Shown: positions 63,183 through 64,000 of the stretch, piece by piece
Layout: each line of letters opens with the position of its first letter
How positions within the stretch are numbered: the stretch's first letter is position 1
Source: Actinomycetota bacterium
GTDB taxonomy: Bacteria > Actinomycetota > Actinomycetes > Actinomycetales > Microbacteriaceae
NCBI GenBank assembly: GCA_020160915.1
Contig: JAIUPK010000005.1
Location: forward strand, 186,001 to 250,000
Length of the DNA stretch: 64,000 nt
Reading direction: 5' to 3'
Made by a program: the position numbers and the translations under genes
The notes under the pieces: model-generated
Told to the model about the DNA's origin: nothing
Databases searched by the model: none
The model's input: the letters and a program-made list of their open reading frames with translations, nothing else

Positions 63183-64000
63183 ATGACCTTCCGAACCCGA
63201 CTCGTCGCCACCTTGTTCGCCTGCCTCGCCGGCTCCGCCCTCGTCGCGGCACCCGGCATCCTCGCGGCGCCCGCCTCCGGGGCCACCACCGGCGCCGGTA
63301 TCGCCAACATCACCCCCTACGGCGGCTATCTCGGCAACTACATCGCGCCCGACGGCACTCGCGTGTACTGCATCGACCCGGTCCTCGACTGGCCGAGTGG
63401 AATCACCGGTGATGGCGTGCTCACGTCGAGTCTGACGACGAGTTGGGGTGAGACGCTCGACGCCGATGTGCTACGCAAGTTCGATACCGTGCTGGGCCGG
63501 TACGGCCAGACAGACGACCCGGTGCTCGCCGCCGCGGTGAGTGCCTACCTCTACGGTTTCACGAGCGGGTACGCGCGCACCTACGGCGGTGGCGTTGACG
63601 CTGCGCTGCACTTCATCAATGGCGAACCCGAGGTGGAGGCGACATTCCTCGGGATCTGGGAGGAGGTCGAGGCGTCGAGCGCGCCGGTGCCGCCGTCTGC
63701 CGAGGTGACCATCGAGATGAGCGATGCCGATGCGGGCGTCGTGCGCATCTCGGCGGTTCCCGCGGACGCCGCGGGGCAGTTGATTCTCGAGGGCGCGGTC
63801 GTAGCCGACTCGGGGGAGTCGACAGTTGCCGTCAGCGGCACCGATTCGGTGGCGATCGTGAGCACCCCCGAGGATGCCGCGGTCGACTACTCGATCGCCG
63901 CGACCGCGACGTTCGTGACCGCGGCGGGCCCTCAGCCGCAGGTGACTCTGTACGAGACGGGCTCCCAGCAGCGAACCATCCGGGATTCGGGTGCCGCGCC
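63183..64000 (+). CDS. Secreted surface protein, 5' part
   Basis: An open frame from ATG 63183 runs past the window end (272 codons seen). It starts with a signal peptide (TFRTRLVATLFACLAGSALVAAPGILAAPASGA) and a mature head, GIANITPYGGYLGNYIAPDGTRVYCIDPVLDWPSG, then AAAVSAYLYGFTSGYARTYGGG and repeated beta-sandwich-like stretches with many Val/Thr. The single Cys in VYCID and the helix that follows recall thioester-type adhesin domains, a weak resemblance. It is probably a large wall-anchored protein whose C-terminus lies outside. Confidence 0.75.
   Translation, partial: MTFRTRLVATLFACLAGSALVAAPGILAAPASGATTGAGIANITPYGGYLGNYIAPDGTRVYCIDPVLDWPSGITGDGVLTSSLTTSWGETLDADVLRKFDTVLGRYGQTDDPVLAAAVSAYLYGFTSGYARTYGGGVDAALHFINGEPEVEATFLGIWEEVEASSAPVPPSAEVTIEMSDADAGVVRISAVPADAAGQLILEGAVVADSGESTVAVSGTDSVAIVSTPEDAAVDYSIAATATFVTAAGPQPQVTLYETGSQQRTIRDSGAA

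Overview
This 64 kb window is ordinary, gene-dense chromosome from a high-GC Gram-positive bacterium, almost certainly an actinobacterium of the Microbacteriaceae or a close relative. The signs are the strong G/C third-position bias and the conserved chain leuS-comEA-comEC-holA-rpsT-lepA-hemW-hrcA-dnaJ-rsmE-hinT-phoH-ybeY-corC-era-leuA-recO-uppS-glyS. Further signs are a DUF222/HNH gene of the 13E12 type, an F420/deazaflavin-type enzyme, a mycothiol-type (MDMPI) enzyme and LAXTG surface anchoring. I see no prophage, insertion sequence, CRISPR array, rRNA or tRNA, and no gene-free stretch above 300 bases.

Layout. 1-2 kb: a gene end, a VOC protein, and a TetR/hydrolase operon with visible paired operators. 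2-14 kb: a HelY-like helicase, a sortase-anchored protein, an alditol oxidase-like enzyme, an MFS exporter, a UbiA prenyltransferase, a GH3 lipoprotein, a YcaQ-like protein, a small membrane protein behind a structured RNA leader, an App1-type phosphatase, a YedK/HMCES protein and a TetR regulator. 14.6-17.8 kb: a complete osmoprotectant ABC transporter (ATPase, two permeases, lipoprotein receptor). 18-20.6 kb: DedA and a divergent pabC/pabB pair (folate). 20.6-46.4 kb: the conserved translation, competence, chaperone and ribosome-maturation backbone, broken up by accessory genes (hydrolase, aminotransferase, DUF222/HNH, acyl-CoA dehydrogenase, DUF1990, HAD, DDN-like enzyme, three DUF4870 paralogues). 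46.5-50.5 kb: a two-component system beside an ABC/FtsX efflux module, with an inverted repeat between them. 50.5-51.8 kb: two lipoproteins. 51.9-53.8 kb: leuA with a Leu-codon leader peptide and attenuator-like pairing. 53.8-56.9 kb: a frameshifted MDMPI gene, a TRIC channel, and an ECF41-type sigma factor next to its probable target. 56.9-64 kb: recO, uppS, a Gfo/Idh dehydrogenase, a LysR/PLP-enzyme divergent pair, glyS, and the start of a secreted surface protein.

Regulation is the most informative layer. More than twenty first genes carry a -10-like hexamer (usually TANNNT) exactly 7-12 bases before the start codon, the layout of leaderless mRNAs, and several divergent pairs share a few dozen bases or fewer. 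Other visible elements are a CIRCE operator at hrcA, an ECF41-type promoter, TetR operators, a leucine attenuator, a three-hairpin leader that sequesters a ribosome-binding site, and a short palindromic repeat present in four copies, two of them read in frame as protein. I did not find a clearly new multi-gene system. The best candidates for something undescribed are the leader RNA near 11.8 kb and the in-frame palindromic repeat.
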